64,000 bases of DNA from Psychromonas sp. CD1 (GTDB taxonomy: Bacteria; Pseudomonadota; Gammaproteobacteria; Enterobacterales; Psychromonadaceae), in NCBI RefSeq assembly GCF_002239585.1, contig NZ_NDFH01000003.1, forward strand, positions 620,001-684,000, in the 5' to 3' direction. Positions within the stretch are counted from its first letter, which is position 1, and each line of letters opens with the position of its first letter. A program made the position numbers and the translations under genes. The notes under the pieces were generated by a model. That model ran no database searches and was not told the origin of the DNA. It saw nothing but the letters and a program-made list of their open reading frames with translations. This document shows positions 8,850 to 18,933 of this stretch, piece by piece.

Positions 8850-11085
8850 GTTTCGTTAATATCCAACATTGATGTATCTTATAATTGCGCTTAAAGTCTT
8901 CAGGTATCGTACTTTTTGTAATATCTTTCACGTAAAAACCAAGGGCTTTGATAGCGTCAATATCAAGTTTGAAATTACGTTTGTTATTCGAAAATATAAT
9001 CTCTCCATCCGCATTTAAACAAGCACTCGCAGAGGTTAATAAACTAACATGATCATCTTGCACATCAAAGATGTCTTTCATGCGTTTAGAATTAGAGAAT
9101 GTAGGAGGATCAATAAAGATAAGATCATATTTCTCATGGCTATGTTGTAACCATTTGATACAATCCTGCTGAATAAAATCATGCTTTCCTTTTATATCAT
9201 TTAAAGCAAAGTTCTTTTCTCCCCAAGCAATATAAGTATTTGACATATCAATGCTGGTTGTTGACTTTGCGCCACCTAATGCTGCATGTACCGATGCAGT
9301 TGCGGTATAACAAAATAGATTTAAAAAATCTTTGCCTTGCGCCATTTTTGCTATACGTAATCGAATAGGACGGTGATCTAAAAATAAGCCTGTATCTAAA
9401 TAATCCTGCAAATTAACAATCAATTTAGCATTACCTTCATGCATAATTAAAGACTGTTTTTTACTGTCCATTTTTTCATACTGCTTACGTCCCTTTTGAC
9501 GCTCACGAACTTTTATCACCAACTTATCGTCAGAAAGATTTAACATATAGCGTACAGTCGAGACGACATCTAAGAAACGTCGGCGTACTTTGCCTAATTC
9601 AATCTCTTTTGGCGCGCGATATTCTTGAATAATAATATACTCACCGTATCTATCAATCGCTACATTATATTCAGGTAAATCTGCATCATACATACGATAA
9701 CATTCAATGTTTTCACGTTTTGCCCATTTTTCTAATTTTTTCAAATTCTTCGAAAGTCGATTTGCAAAAGCTTCAGAAAAAATAGCCGGCTTTATTTGTT
9801 TAACTTCTTTAAAAACACGTTCAGATTCGCTTTCCTCTCCCATGTCAAAAGCATCCGCATCTTTACCCATTGTCCAAGGGTTTATTTTCCCTGTACTTGT
9901 CGTTGCGGGAGTATCGGTGATAACATCACTCTCTTTATCCACTCGCTTTGCTGAAATTCGATAATTTTTTAAGACACATTCAAGTGGCCCATTGAAAAAT
10001 TTAAAGCTTTTAGCTGCACGCATACCTAAACAACTAAGCAATTCAGTATCCATTGCAAACATAGATAAATTCCAACCAGCAAAAGCATCTTTAAAATGAT
10101 AACCAAGCTCAGTATAGAGTGTGATAGTGTCACTAAAACCCCCTAAACGCTCACCATATGGTGGATTGGAAACAAGCATACCGGTTTCCAGCTCTTCAGG
10201 TGGTAACACTTTTTTTGCATCTTGCACTGAAAATTCAATTAATTCGCCAACGCCTGCACGCTGAGCATTTTGCTTGGCAATTTTAATCATCTCCGCGCTT
10301 ATATCAGAGGCATAAAATTTATTATCACAATCTTTTACCGATTTCTTAGCGTAGACTTGCGCTGATGTTTTTAACGTTTTCCAACATTCCGCATCATGTT
10401 TTTTCCATTTATCAAAACCAAAACGGGGACGCATTGAACCGGGTGCAATATTAAGAGCCATCATCGCAGCTTCAATAATCAAAGTACCTGAACCACACAT
10501 TGGATCTAATAACGCTTCGCCTTTCCAGCCACTACGTTTAATAATACCCGCGGCCAAAGTTTCACGTAACGGCGCTTCACCAGCAATACTACGATAACCA
10601 CGAATATGCAAAGGAGAGCCAGACAAATCTAAATAAATGCTCACTTTATCTTTCCATAAACGACCATTAAAGCGAATATCTGCATCGCGTTTTTCAACGT
10701 TTGGTCGCGCATCACATTTAGTACGAAAACGATCCACGATCGCATCTTTAATTTTTAATGCACCAAATTGGGTGTTACGAATTTCATCATTCGTACCAGA
10801 AAAATCAATTGAGAACGTATTAGTAACGTCAAAATGTTCTTCCCAATGTATATTGCTTGCTCCCAAATAAAGATCCATGGCGTCAATTACTTTAAATTCA
10901 CTTAATTTAAGCAATACTTTTGAGCCGAAACGTGACCATAAACACACTTTATAACCTTGCTCCAATGAGCCATCAAAAGATACCCCGCCATTGATTTGTT
11001 TACTGTTTTCGATGCCCATCTCGAGCAACTCAACCTCAAGTAATGGCGCTAAACCTTTGGCGGTTGGTATAAAATAACTTAACAT
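8842..11085 (-). CDS. rlmKL: Bifunctional 23S rRNA methyltransferase RlmKL (m7G2069/m2G2445)
   Basis: 747-aa fusion of two rRNA guanine methyltransferases (E. coli RlmL is 702 aa). A THUMP domain lies in the first 160 residues. The m2G2445 domain has LLDPMCGSGTLIIEAAMMA and the NPPYGERL catalytic motif. The C-terminal m7G2069 domain has NLFCYTATASVHAALGGA and FIDPPTFSNSKRM. A hydrophilic insert (about 375-410) between the halves explains the extra length. It is first gene of rlmKL-grx-uup. Confidence 0.96.
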   Translation of the reverse strand: MLSYFIPTAKGLAPLLEVELLEMGIENSKQINGGVSFDGSLEQGYKVCLWSRFGSKVLLKLSEFKVIDAMDLYLGASNIHWEEHFDVTNTFSIDFSGTNDEIRNTQFGALKIKDAIVDRFRTKCDARPNVEKRDADIRFNGRLWKDKVSIYLDLSGSPLHIRGYRSIAGEAPLRETLAAGIIKRSGWKGEALLDPMCGSGTLIIEAAMMALNIAPGSMRPRFGFDKWKKHDAECWKTLKTSAQVYAKKSVKDCDNKFYASDISAEMIKIAKQNAQRAGVGELIEFSVQDAKKVLPPEELETGMLVSNPPYGERLGGFSDTITLYTELGYHFKDAFAGWNLSMFAMDTELLSCLGMRAAKSFKFFNGPLECVLKNYRISAKRVDKESDVITDTPATTSTGKINPWTMGKDADAFDMGEESESERVFKEVKQIKPAIFSEAFANRLSKNLKKLEKWAKRENIECYRMYDADLPEYNVAIDRYGEYIIIQEYRAPKEIELGKVRRRFLDVVSTVRYMLNLSDDKLVIKVRERQKGRKQYEKMDSKKQSLIMHEGNAKLIVNLQDYLDTGLFLDHRPIRLRIAKMAQGKDFLNLFCYTATASVHAALGGAKSTTSIDMSNTYIAWGEKNFALNDIKGKHDFIQQDCIKWLQHSHEKYDLIFIDPPTFSNSKRMKDIFDVQDDHVSLLTSASACLNADGEIIFSNNKRNFKLDIDAIKALGFYVKDITKSTIPEDFKRNYKIHQCWILTKHD

Positions 11086-11367
11086 AATGACTCTCTAAAA
11101 ATACGCTTAAAAATGAGCTTCATTATACGCATATCGCTTATAAATGCGAAGCCCAAAGCAAAAATACTCTTAATGTTCAAATAAACAGCAAACAATGCTT
11201 TCTTATTTCCAATTTTTTTTGCTCATAATCCCACACAACATCCCTCGATATAAAACATGACAAGTGACAAAATTATTATTTATTGTTTTTTTGTATAAAA
11301 AGAATTCACTTTTAGATAAAACCTTGATATTGTCAAGTTAATGAAATTTAAAGAGATTTGTATAACC
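11086..11367 (+). promoter_or_regulatory. his operon upstream region
   Basis: AT-rich stretch between divergent rlmKL and the his leader. A TATAAA-like -10 candidate lies near 11293, and a weaker TTGATA-17-TTTAAA pair lies just upstream of the leader ORF. A small hairpin CTTGA/TCAAG lies near 11322-11336. I could not fix the transcription start. Confidence 0.35.
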
Positions 11368-11430
11368 ATGAAAAATATTAACCTGAAAGCACTACACCAT
11401 CATCATCATATGACGTGATCTTTCATGGAG
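11366..11430 (+). promoter_or_regulatory. Candidate leader hairpin masking the hisD ribosome-binding site
   Basis: Perfect 8-bp inverted repeat CCATGAAA (11366-11373) and TTTCATGG (11421-11428). The left arm holds the hisL start codon and the right arm reaches the hisD Shine-Dalgarno. A ribosome on the His codons would occupy the space between the arms and stop them pairing. A translational switch is my inference; the complementarity is directly visible. Confidence 0.5.
11368..11418 (+). CDS. hisL: his operon leader peptide, five consecutive His codons
   Basis: A 16-codon ORF reads MKNINLKALHHHHHMT and stops with TGA at 11416-11418. Five adjacent His codons (11395-11409) just before a biosynthetic his operon are the hallmark of ribosome-mediated his attenuation. 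Unlike the classic E. coli leader, no intrinsic terminator follows: the stop is only 18 nt from the hisD ATG. The sequence CCATGAAA around the leader start (11366-11373) is perfectly complementary to TTTCATGG (11421-11428), which overlaps the hisD Shine-Dalgarno GGAG (11427-11430). Confidence 0.85.
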   Translation: MKNINLKALHHHHHMT

Positions 11431-11436
11431 TAAAAA

Positions 11437-12765
11437 ATGCAGACTAAAATGAAAATCGTATATTGGTCAAATTTATCTAAAGAAGAAAAAATTCAATTAC
11501 TTACCCGTCCTGCGATGCTTAATAACACACAAATTCGCCAGCAAGTTAACACCATTATCAAGACGATTCGTAAAAAAGGTGATGACGCTTTATTTGACTA
11601 CACAGAACGCTTTGATAACTACACCATAAATAAGAATATAAAAAAAACAAAAGAAGATATTATACAAGCAACTCAGCGCCTTGACTGTAATATTAAAACA
11701 GCAATAAAGAGTGCATATCAACAGGTTCTCAAATTTCACCAAGCCCAACAAACACCAACCATCCGCGTAGAAACATTACCGGGTGTCATCTGTGAGATGC
11801 ACACTCATGCTATTGCATCGGTTGGTTTATATATCCCAGGAGGGAGCGCGCCACTACCTTCAACGGTGATAATGACAGCAACACCTGCGCAAATTGCCGG
11901 CTGTTTGCGCATTGTATTATGCTCTCCGCCACCGATTGCGGATGAAATTCTCTATGCTGCATCTCTATGTGGCGTGAATGAAATTTATAGCGTTGGTGGC
12001 GCGCAAGCTATTGCAGCGCTCGCTTACGGCACCACCAGCATTGCCTCTGTGGACAAAATATTTGGCCCAGGCAATGCTTATGTTACCGAAGCTAAACGTC
12101 AAGTTAGCAGTGATTTAAAAGGTGCCGCTATTGATATGCCTGCGGGCCCTTCAGAAGTATTAATCATTGCCGATAAAGATGCAGATGCAACTTTTATTGC
12201 GGCCGACCTGTTATCACAAGCCGAACATGGGCATGACTCACAAGTTATTTTAGTCACCCCAAGCAAAGCGCTTGCCCAACAAACCTTAATTGAAATAAAA
12301 CAACAACTGCACGTTTTAACACGTCGTGATATTGCCCAACAAGCTTTAGCAAACAGCGTATGTATTATTAGTGACGATATTGCACAAGCCATTCGTATAT
12401 CCAACCGCTATGCCCCCGAGCATTTAATTGTGCAATGTGAAAATGCTCGTGATTTATTACCCCAACTTAAAAATGCTGGCTCTATTTTTTTAGGTCAATG
12501 GACCCCAGAGGCTGTCGGTGATTATGCAAGTGGCACCAATCACGTATTACCCACCTACGGTGCGGCGCGCACTTATTCAAGTTTAGGCTTAGCTGATTTT
12601 ATGCGCAGGTTTAGCGTACAAGAGGTGAGTTGCCAAGGCTTACGTCATCTTGCACCAACGGTGACCTGTCTTGCAGATGCCGAAGGCCTAGATGCACATA
12701 AATATGCCGTTACGATTCGTCTCGACAAATTAATTGCACAGGAAGTTAACCATGAATCCGATTAA
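11437..12765 (+). CDS. hisD: Histidinol dehydrogenase
   Basis: Catalyses the last two oxidations of histidine synthesis (histidinol to histidine, zinc and NAD dependent). 442 aa, full length. Conserved blocks: ASVGLYIPGGSAPLPSTVIM, FGPGNAYVTEAKRQV, DMPAGPSEVLIIAD, LLSQAEHGHDSQ with zinc ligands Gln/His, and the GDYASGTNHVLPTYG core. GGAG lies 6 nt before the ATG. It is the first structural gene here, whereas hisG precedes hisD in enteric operons. Its 3' end overlaps hisC by 14 bp. Confidence 0.97.
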   Translation: MQTKMKIVYWSNLSKEEKIQLLTRPAMLNNTQIRQQVNTIIKTIRKKGDDALFDYTERFDNYTINKNIKKTKEDIIQATQRLDCNIKTAIKSAYQQVLKFHQAQQTPTIRVETLPGVICEMHTHAIASVGLYIPGGSAPLPSTVIMTATPAQIAGCLRIVLCSPPPIADEILYAASLCGVNEIYSVGGAQAIAALAYGTTSIASVDKIFGPGNAYVTEAKRQVSSDLKGAAIDMPAGPSEVLIIADKDADATFIAADLLSQAEHGHDSQVILVTPSKALAQQTLIEIKQQLHVLTRRDIAQQALANSVCIISDDIAQAIRISNRYAPEHLIVQCENARDLLPQLKNAGSIFLGQWTPEAVGDYASGTNHVLPTYGAARTYSSLGLADFMRRFSVQEVSCQGLRHLAPTVTCLADAEGLDAHKYAVTIRLDKLIAQEVNHESD

Positions 12766-13822
12766 ATGCTTAGCCCGAAAAAACATACAATCTTTAACCC
12801 CTTACCTTTCGGCTAGGCGCATTGGTGGCAGTGGTGAAATTTGGCTTAATGCTAATGAAGCACCTGATTGTAGCGTTTATCAATTAGAAGATCAGCATTT
12901 CAATCGTTATCCCGAATTCCAGCCGGCTCAATTGATCCATGCCTATGCAAAATATGCATCAGTTAAAAACGAGCAAATATTGAGCACTCGTGGTGCAGAT
13001 GAAAGTATTGAATTATTAATTCGCACCTTTTGTGAACCCAATCAAGACCGAATTATAATTTGTCCTCCAACTTATGGAATGTATGCCATTAGCGCGCAAA
13101 CATCCGCAGTCGGTGTTTGTGAGATTGCCTTAGATACTGATTTTAATGTTGACTATAAAGCCATTGAACAAACACTGTTAAATGAAAAAAATAATATAAA
13201 AATCGTTTTTTTATGCTCGCCGAATAATCCCAGTGCAAATATGCTCGATAAAGTACAATTAATTAATTTATTACATAGTGCAAAAAATAAAGCTCTGATT
13301 GTTATTGATGAAGCGTATATTGAATTTTGCAATGTACAAACGCTGGTCAATTTAATTGCTGAGCATGAAAATTTAGTGATCTTACGTACTTTATCCAAAG
13401 CCTTTGCCCTCGCCTCCATTCGTTGTGGGTTTAGTCTCGCACAAGAACATATTATCAATATGCTCGCAAAAGTCATTGCTCCGTATCCCATACCTTCACC
13501 CGTAGCGAAAATTGCGACACAAGCTCTCTCAACACAGGGCATACAAACGATGCTTACCCGCGTTGCATTACTGAATAAAAACCGTCAAATACTCTATCAA
13601 GCTCTGCAAGCTCTCCCCTGTGTCGACACAATATTTTGTAGCACCGCTAACTTTTTGTTAGTACGTTTTAATGATGCACCAACCGTTTTTAATGCATTGC
13701 ATCAAGCGGGAATTGTAATGCGTGACTTTTCTAATCAACCACGTTTACACAACTGCATTCGTATCAGTATTGGCTCAAAAGCTGAGATGACAGCCACTCT
13801 CTCTATTTTAAATTCTCTTTAG
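12752..13822 (+). CDS. hisC: Histidinol-phosphate aminotransferase
   Basis: PLP enzyme of histidine synthesis. The fold-type I motifs are clear: WLNANEAP, NRYPEFQP, STRGADESIELLIRTF, CSPNNPS, IDEAYIEF and the PLP-lysine segment LRTLSKAFALASIRCGF. I chose the ATG at 12752 (356 aa, MNPIKCLARKNI) with AGGA about 8 nt upstream; it overlaps the hisD stop. A longer in-frame start at 12734 is less likely. Confidence 0.96.
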   Translation: MNPIKCLARKNIQSLTPYLSARRIGGSGEIWLNANEAPDCSVYQLEDQHFNRYPEFQPAQLIHAYAKYASVKNEQILSTRGADESIELLIRTFCEPNQDRIIICPPTYGMYAISAQTSAVGVCEIALDTDFNVDYKAIEQTLLNEKNNIKIVFLCSPNNPSANMLDKVQLINLLHSAKNKALIVIDEAYIEFCNVQTLVNLIAEHENLVILRTLSKAFALASIRCGFSLAQEHIINMLAKVIAPYPIPSPVAKIATQALSTQGIQTMLTRVALLNKNRQILYQALQALPCVDTIFCSTANFLLVRFNDAPTVFNALHQAGIVMRDFSNQPRLHNCIRISIGSKAEMTATLSILNSL

Positions 13823-13831
13823 GAGCATCAT

Positions 13832-14902
13832 ATGAACAAGCAAAAATTTCTTTTTATTGATAGAGACGGCACGTTAATTGATGAGCCAAATATCGATAAA
13901 CAAGTCGATAGCTTAGAGAAACTTGTTTTTGAAAAGGATGTTATTCCAAGCTTATTAAATTTACAAAAAGCAGGATTTGTTTTAGTACTCATTTCTAATC
14001 AAGATGGTCTTGGATCAGCAAGTTACCCGCAAGCTGACTTTGATTTGGCACAGAACAAAATGATAGAAATATTCACCTCACAAGGTGTACATTTTGAAAA
14101 TATTCTAATTTGCCCTCACTTAGCGAGTGATAATTGTACCTGTCGTAAGCCTCATCTGGGCTTGGTTCGTGGATACCTTAAATCTGGGCGCATTGATTTC
14201 ACCCATTCTTATGTTATTGGTGATCGGAATACCGATATCGAGTTAGCTGAAAACATGGGCTTAACCGGAATTCTTTATCATAAAAAAATTAATTCTTGGC
14301 GCGCTATTGTCAATCAGTTAACTCAAATCAAACGTTATGCATCGGTTATGCGATGTACAAAAGAAACCGAGATTTACGTTTCTGTCGATTTAGATAACCA
14401 AGGTGAAAATAACATCAATACCGGCATTGGTTTTTTTGATCATATGCTCGACCAGATCGCAACACATGCCGGATTTAAAATGCAAGTGGCCGTAACTGGC
14501 GACTTACATATTGATGATCATCACAGCATTGAAGATACAGCTTTAGCTTTAGGTGAAGCGCTAAATAAAGCACTGGGTGATAAACGAGGAATTGGTCGAT
14601 TTGGTTTTGTCTTGCCCATGGATGAAACTAAAGCAAGTTGCACTTTAGATTTATCTGGGCGTCCTTATCTTAAATTTTCGGCGACTTTTCCTCGTGCCAT
14701 CGTAGGTACTATGTGCACTGAAATGGTTGAACATTTTTTCTACTCATTGAGCCAAAGTATGCATGCCACACTGCATATGGACGTGACCGAAGGTAATACC
14801 CACCATATGGTCGAAGCATTATTTAAAACATTTGGACGCACTTTGCGTCAAAGTATTCAAATAGTCGATACTACATTGCCATCGAGTAAGGGTGTTTTAT
14901 GA
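13832..14902 (+). CDS. hisB: Bifunctional histidinol-phosphatase / imidazoleglycerol-phosphate dehydratase
   Basis: 356-aa fusion typical of gammaproteobacteria. The N-terminal HAD phosphatase has the DxD motif [10 protein letters not shown], the zinc-binding Cys/His cluster [14 protein letters not shown] and VIGDRNTD. The C-terminal dehydratase (from about residue 170) has metal-binding His motifs [32 protein letters not shown] and [13 protein letters not shown]. An AGGAG lies just before the ATG, and its stop overlaps the hisH start (ATGA). Confidence 0.97.
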   Translation: MNKQKFLFIDRDGTLIDEPNIDKQVDSLEKLVFEKDVIPSLLNLQKAGFVLVLISNQDGLGSASYPQADFDLAQNKMIEIFTSQGVHFENILICPHLASDNCTCRKPHLGLVRGYLKSGRIDFTHSYVIGDRNTDIELAENMGLTGILYHKKINSWRAIVNQLTQIKRYASVMRCTKETEIYVSVDLDNQGENNINTGIGFFDHMLDQIATHAGFKMQVAVTGDLHIDDHHSIEDTALALGEALNKALGDKRGIGRFGFVLPMDETKASCTLDLSGRPYLKFSATFPRAIVGTMCTEMVEHFFYSLSQSMHATLHMDVTEGNTHHMVEALFKTFGRTLRQSIQIVDTTLPSSKGVL

Positions 14903-15498
14903 TTGTTATCATTGATACAGGATGCGCTAATCTAGCGTCTTTAAGATTTGCCATTGAACGTTTAGGTTATAAAGTTTGTATCAGCTCTGATGCAAAGATA
15001 CTAACGCAAGCGAGTAAACTTTTTTTACCCGGTGTTGGCACCGCGAGCGAAGCCATGAAAAACTTAACCGCGAAAAATTTAATTGCACCGATTAAAGCTC
15101 TCACACAACCTGTTTTAGGTATCTGCCTTGGTATGCAACTTATGATGCAATGCTCAGAAGAGAACGGGTCAACATCAAAGCCAGTAAAAACATTAGGCAT
15201 TATTAAAGGTGCAATAAAAAAGATGCACGTTACCCCTTTACGCCTGCCACATATGGGTTGGAATAAAGTTCACGCACGTGAAAATGAAGCGCTTTTTAAA
15301 AACATTCCTACTGATAGCTATTTCTATTTTGTACACAGTTATGCACTAGGCCCCCATAAAAATAGCCGAGCAAATTGTGAATATGGCGCAACATTTAGCG
15401 CCACTATTCAACAAAATAATTTTTATGGTGTGCAATTTCATCCTGAGCGCTCCGCATCTGTCGGATCCCAATTAATAAAAAACTTTTTGGAACTATAA
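14899..15498 (+). CDS. hisH: Imidazole glycerol phosphate synthase, glutaminase subunit
   Basis: Class I glutamine amidotransferase that feeds ammonia to HisF. The 199-aa protein has the nucleophile Cys in [12 protein letters not shown], the oxyanion-strand region [13 protein letters not shown], and the catalytic His/Glu in GVQFHPERS. Overlap with hisB is 4 bp, and one base separates it from hisA, indicating translational coupling. Confidence 0.96.
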   Translation: MIVIIDTGCANLASLRFAIERLGYKVCISSDAKILTQASKLFLPGVGTASEAMKNLTAKNLIAPIKALTQPVLGICLGMQLMMQCSEENGSTSKPVKTLGIIKGAIKKMHVTPLRLPHMGWNKVHARENEALFKNIPTDSYFYFVHSYALGPHKNSRANCEYGATFSATIQQNNFYGVQFHPERSASVGSQLIKNFLEL

Positions 15499-15499
15499 A

Positions 15500-16228
15500 A
15501 TGATTATTCCTGCATTAGATTTAATTGATGGCAAAGTCGTACGTTTATACCAAGGTGATTATTCCCAGAAAAAAGTTTATGCCAATGACGCTCAAAGTCT
15601 TTTCCATCTTTATCAAAAAGAAGGTGCAAATTGGTTGCACCTTGTAGATTTAGATGGCGCAAAAGACAGCAGTAAACGTCAATTTAAAAGCATCTCGGCT
15701 CTGATTAGAAATACAAATGCCAACATTCAAATTGGAGGGGGTATTCGTACCGAAGACGATGTGATAAACCTTTTAAAGATAGGAGCAAAACGCGTTGTTA
15801 TTGGATCCCTTGCTGTGCAACAACCAAGACTGGTTGCTTCCTGGTTACACAAATATGGCCCTGAGAAGATTGTCTTAGCCTTAGATATTAATATTGACGC
15901 ACAAGGCAATAAAATGATCGCAATTTCAGGTTGGCAAGAAAAGAGCAAACAAAGTATTCGCTCTTTACTTGAGATTTATTTACCCCTTGGTTTAATACAT
16001 GTGCTCTGCACTGACATTTCAAAAGATGGCACTTTACATGGATCTAATGTCTCACTTTATCAAGAACTCAGTAGTGCTTACCCACAAATACAATGGCAAG
16101 CATCAGGTGGCATTGGTCATTTAAATGATATCCGTGCGGTTGCAAATTCTGGAGTCTCGGCCGTTATCATTGGACGCGCTCTTCTCGAAGATAAATTTAA
16201 TGTGCGCGAGGCAATACAATGCTGGTAA
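15500..16228 (+). CDS. hisA: ProFAR isomerase
   Basis: (beta/alpha)8-barrel isomerase acting on ProFAR, the step before HisFH. The 242-aa protein starts [20 protein letters not shown] with catalytic Asp 7 (IPALDL), and carries phosphate-binding [13 protein letters not shown] and [11 protein letters not shown] plus the second catalytic-Asp region [10 protein letters not shown]. It lies one base after hisH. Confidence 0.96.
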   Translation: MIIPALDLIDGKVVRLYQGDYSQKKVYANDAQSLFHLYQKEGANWLHLVDLDGAKDSSKRQFKSISALIRNTNANIQIGGGIRTEDDVINLLKIGAKRVVIGSLAVQQPRLVASWLHKYGPEKIVLALDINIDAQGNKMIAISGWQEKSKQSIRSLLEIYLPLGLIHVLCTDISKDGTLHGSNVSLYQELSSAYPQIQWQASGGIGHLNDIRAVANSGVSAVIIGRALLEDKFNVREAIQCW

Positions 16229-16277
16229 AAAACACATCACAAATAATGATTATATACATTAAAAATAAGGTGACGTT

Positions 16278-17051
16278 ATGTTAGCCAAAAGAATTATTCC
16301 TTGCTTAGATGTACGAAATGGAATGGTGGTCAAAGGCGTACAATTTCGAGATCATAAAATTGTAGGCGATATTTTAACGCTTGCGCAGCGCTATGCTGAA
16401 CAAGGGGCAGATGAATTGGTTTTTTATGATATCAGCGCAAGCACAGATAACCGTGTTGTTGATAAAAGTTGGGTAAGGCGTGTTGCAGAAGTGATTGATA
16501 TTCCCTTTTGTGTTGCAGGTGGCATCAAAACATTACACGATGCACAACAAATTTTACAATTTGGCGCCGATAAAATATCCATCAATAGCCCCGCTTTAAA
16601 TGACCCGAATTTAATAAATAAACTCAGTGAAAAATTCGGAGTGCAATGTATCGTTATTGGAATTGACTCGTTTTTTGATGTTAAAAGTGGCCAATATCAC
16701 GTGAAACAATTTACCGGTGATGAAAAAAAAATACGCACGACAAAGTGGAACACTCTTGACTGGATATCTGAAGTGCAGAAACGTGGTGCAGGAGAGATAG
16801 TCCTAAATGTCATGAATAATGATGGCGTACGCAATGGTTACGATATTGCACAATTAAGCAAAGCACGTAGCCTTTGCCATGTGCCACTTATTGCCTCAGG
16901 AGGCGCAGGGAAAATGTCTCATTTTAGTGATGTTTTTAAACAAAGTGACGTTGATGGCGCCTTAGCTGCCAGTGTTTTTCATCAACAGATTATAGATATT
17001 CACACCTTAAAAACTTACCTTAAACAACAACAAATAGAGATCCGCTCATGA
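16278..17051 (+). CDS. hisF: Imidazole glycerol phosphate synthase, cyclase subunit
   Basis: Barrel partner of HisH, making IGP and AICAR from PRFAR and ammonia. The 257 aa are full length. Catalytic Asp motifs are in [16 protein letters not shown] and [14 protein letters not shown]; phosphate binding is in VAGGIKT and [10 protein letters not shown] 49-nt gap separates it from hisA, unlike the overlap usual in enterics, and it has its own ribosome site (AAGGTGACG). It overlaps hisI by 4 bp. Confidence 0.96.
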   Translation: MLAKRIIPCLDVRNGMVVKGVQFRDHKIVGDILTLAQRYAEQGADELVFYDISASTDNRVVDKSWVRRVAEVIDIPFCVAGGIKTLHDAQQILQFGADKISINSPALNDPNLINKLSEKFGVQCIVIGIDSFFDVKSGQYHVKQFTGDEKKIRTTKWNTLDWISEVQKRGAGEIVLNVMNNDGVRNGYDIAQLSKARSLCHVPLIASGGAGKMSHFSDVFKQSDVDGALAASVFHQQIIDIHTLKTYLKQQQIEIRS

Positions 17052-17686
17052 CCCGTAAATTAATGGATGAACAACAATTTAACGCCCTCAACTGGGAAAA
17101 AGTCAATAATCTTATGCCCGTTATTGTACAAAACCGTGATTCGGGAAAAGTACTCATGCTCGGTTATGTTAATCAACAAGCATTAACGCATACCCTTCAC
17201 TCAGGTAAAATGACTTTTTTTAGTCGAAGTAAACAGCGCTTATGGCGCAAAGGGGAACAGTCGGGTAATTTTCTAAATGTCATTGAAATAAGCAGTGATT
17301 GCGATAACGATTCACTGCTTGCACTTGTTGAGCCTATTGGCCCTACCTGTCACTTAAATACGGAAAGTTGTTTTAAGAATAAAGAAAAACTCGCTCTTAG
17401 TTTTTTTGCCGATCTAGAAAAAATTGTGGCAAGTCGCAAAGGCGCAGATCCTAAAAGTAGCTATAGCGCAAGCTTATATGCACAAGGCACGAAACGTATT
17501 GCGCAAAAAGTAGGGGAAGAAGGCGTTGAAGTAGCTTTGGCAGCCATGGGAAAAGATCGGGATGAACTCACGAATGAAAGCGCAGATCTTATCTATCATC
17601 TCATTGTGTTATTACAAAATGAAGGTTTAAACCTACAAGATGTTGCATGCAAACTCCAACAACGTCATCAAATATCTAAAGAATAA
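17048..17686 (+). CDS. hisI: Bifunctional PR-AMP cyclohydrolase / PR-ATP pyrophosphatase
   Basis: HisIE fusion of 212 aa catalysing steps 2 and 3 of histidine synthesis. The N-terminal cyclohydrolase has [30 protein letters not shown], the metal site SDCDNDS and GPTCH. The C-terminal pyrophosphatase has [20 protein letters not shown] and [17 protein letters not shown]. It ends the operon. Step 1 (HisG) is not encoded nearby, so the operon as seen cannot start the pathway alone. Confidence 0.96.
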   Translation: MTRKLMDEQQFNALNWEKVNNLMPVIVQNRDSGKVLMLGYVNQQALTHTLHSGKMTFFSRSKQRLWRKGEQSGNFLNVIEISSDCDNDSLLALVEPIGPTCHLNTESCFKNKEKLALSFFADLEKIVASRKGADPKSSYSASLYAQGTKRIAQKVGEEGVEVALAAMGKDRDELTNESADLIYHLIVLLQNEGLNLQDVACKLQQRHQISKE

Positions 17687-17693
17687 TTATTTA

Positions 17694-17719
17694 AAGCCCG
17701 AGCTTTCCATCTCGGGCTT
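17694..17719 (+). terminator. his operon terminator-like hairpin
   Basis: Perfect 9-bp GC-rich stem AAGCCCGAG/CTCGGGCTT with an 8-nt loop, 7 nt after the hisI stop. The following sequence CAGCGTCTTGA is not U-rich, so termination strength is uncertain. Confidence 0.65.
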
Positions 17720-17790
17720 CAGCGTCTTGAATAATGCATAATTTAAGCTCATGTAATATGCATATTTCCTAAAATTCGACATAAAAACAC

Positions 17791-18351
17791 TTATTGGCGT
17801 AACAACACACTGACATCACTATGTTCAAAAATTTTACCATGATTATCTAATATCATGGTTTGCTTATCAGACAATTTATCGCCTTGTAATGTTAATTGTT
17901 GTTTAAAATCACGCATTTTAGCATTTTTTAACATAAAGGGAGATTGAATCAATTGCCAATCTCCCTTTTCAATACTCGCGTGTACATCAAAAACAAATGC
18001 CTTTTCCTGGTTGACCGCCACACTGCCCCCCGCAAGTACACAAACACCTCGAGGGATAGCTAATGAACGCATCACACTATTATTGTTTGCATCCCACATC
18101 CAATATCCAGTTTCACAATGGATGATTTTATTATCACTCCGACGCTGCACTTGTTGCATATAATGAACTGCGCTGATGCTTTGTTCTTCGGCATTGCTCA
18201 CTTCACCAGCGGCACTAAATGTAATACTTTCATAATACAGCGAGGTTTGGAGTCCATCGGGATCAAGCGCGACACCAAGGCCTTTTTTACCACTCCACGT
18301 ACCTATTAATCCCGTCAACGGACCATAATTAACACTGTCAGATTTGTTCAT
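17791..18351 (-). CDS. Heme-binding beta-barrel (nitrobindin/FABP-like) protein, copy 1
   Basis: 186-aa protein of the heme-binding beta-barrel family (THAP4/nitrobindin-like, DUF1794). Family-type blocks are VNYGPLTGLIGTWSGKKG near the start, the Glu-Thr-Gly-Tyr-Trp strand in HCETGYWMWD, SLAIPRGVCVLAGG, and the DWQLIQSPFML region. No signal peptide is seen, so it is likely cytoplasmic. It is a close paralogue of the gene at 18934-19494: same length, colinear, same strand. The natural ligand is unknown, and I did not identify a definite heme-ligating His. Confidence 0.75.
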   Translation of the reverse strand: MNKSDSVNYGPLTGLIGTWSGKKGLGVALDPDGLQTSLYYESITFSAAGEVSNAEEQSISAVHYMQQVQRRSDNKIIHCETGYWMWDANNNSVMRSLAIPRGVCVLAGGSVAVNQEKAFVFDVHASIEKGDWQLIQSPFMLKNAKMRDFKQQLTLQGDKLSDKQTMILDNHGKIFEHSDVSVLLRQ

Positions 18352-18933
18352 ATATTACCCCAAAATAAAGAATAAACGCTTACACTAAACTCAATCTGAT
18401 ATATGCACACTTTAAATATGGTTATATGTGTATTCATTAACTAAAAATGCACTGAACTTCACATATTATTGATATTTAATCCTGCTTATTTATTAAGTGC
18501 CCGATAAAACTAATATATACATAATTATTTAAAAACACATGCGTGGCACGCATAAAAAAGATAATACATCTCGGCTTTATCGGCGATAATCTAAATTTAG
18601 CACATGCACATATAGCGTATTAAAATACGTTAAAAACCGAGATAACAGCTCTCTTTTCTAGCAACAAACAAGTAAAAAAAGCGCAAGGAATGTGCTCTTT
18701 GAGGAGTTATGGATAAGAGAAAAATAAGCTCCCCTACCCCTTTGTTTGTCATGATCTAGTGGATTTTAGAGAATTAATATTTTCATATTAAGGCCGACTT
18801 TAATGCACTTTATTTATACGAATGTAGGATAATTAGAAGCCCTCAATGCTTTGTTTTGGGCTTCTACATTAAAATCACACATCTAGACTAATGAGTGACC
18901 CTTTATTGCAATTTTTGCTCGAACATAAAGATA
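18352..18933. other. 582-bp spacer between the two nitrobindin-like paralogues
   Basis: No conserved gene recognised. It holds a hairpin TAGAAGCCC/GGGCTTCTA (18834-18866), downstream of the 18934-19494 gene, and separated repeats ATCTCGG/CCGAGAT near 18570 and 18636. A 16-codon ORF at 18709-18759 (MDKRKISSPTPLFVMI) has a strong GAGGAG just upstream on the plus strand. Whether any of this is expressed is unknown. Confidence 0.4.

Noticed and set aside
11281-11436. Classic transcription attenuator for the his operon
   Set aside because: No GC-rich stem followed by a U-run exists between the leader and hisD; only an 18-nt gap follows the leader stop.
12099-12404. 101-aa minus-strand ORF within hisD
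   Set aside because: Antisense shadow of a well-conserved coding region.
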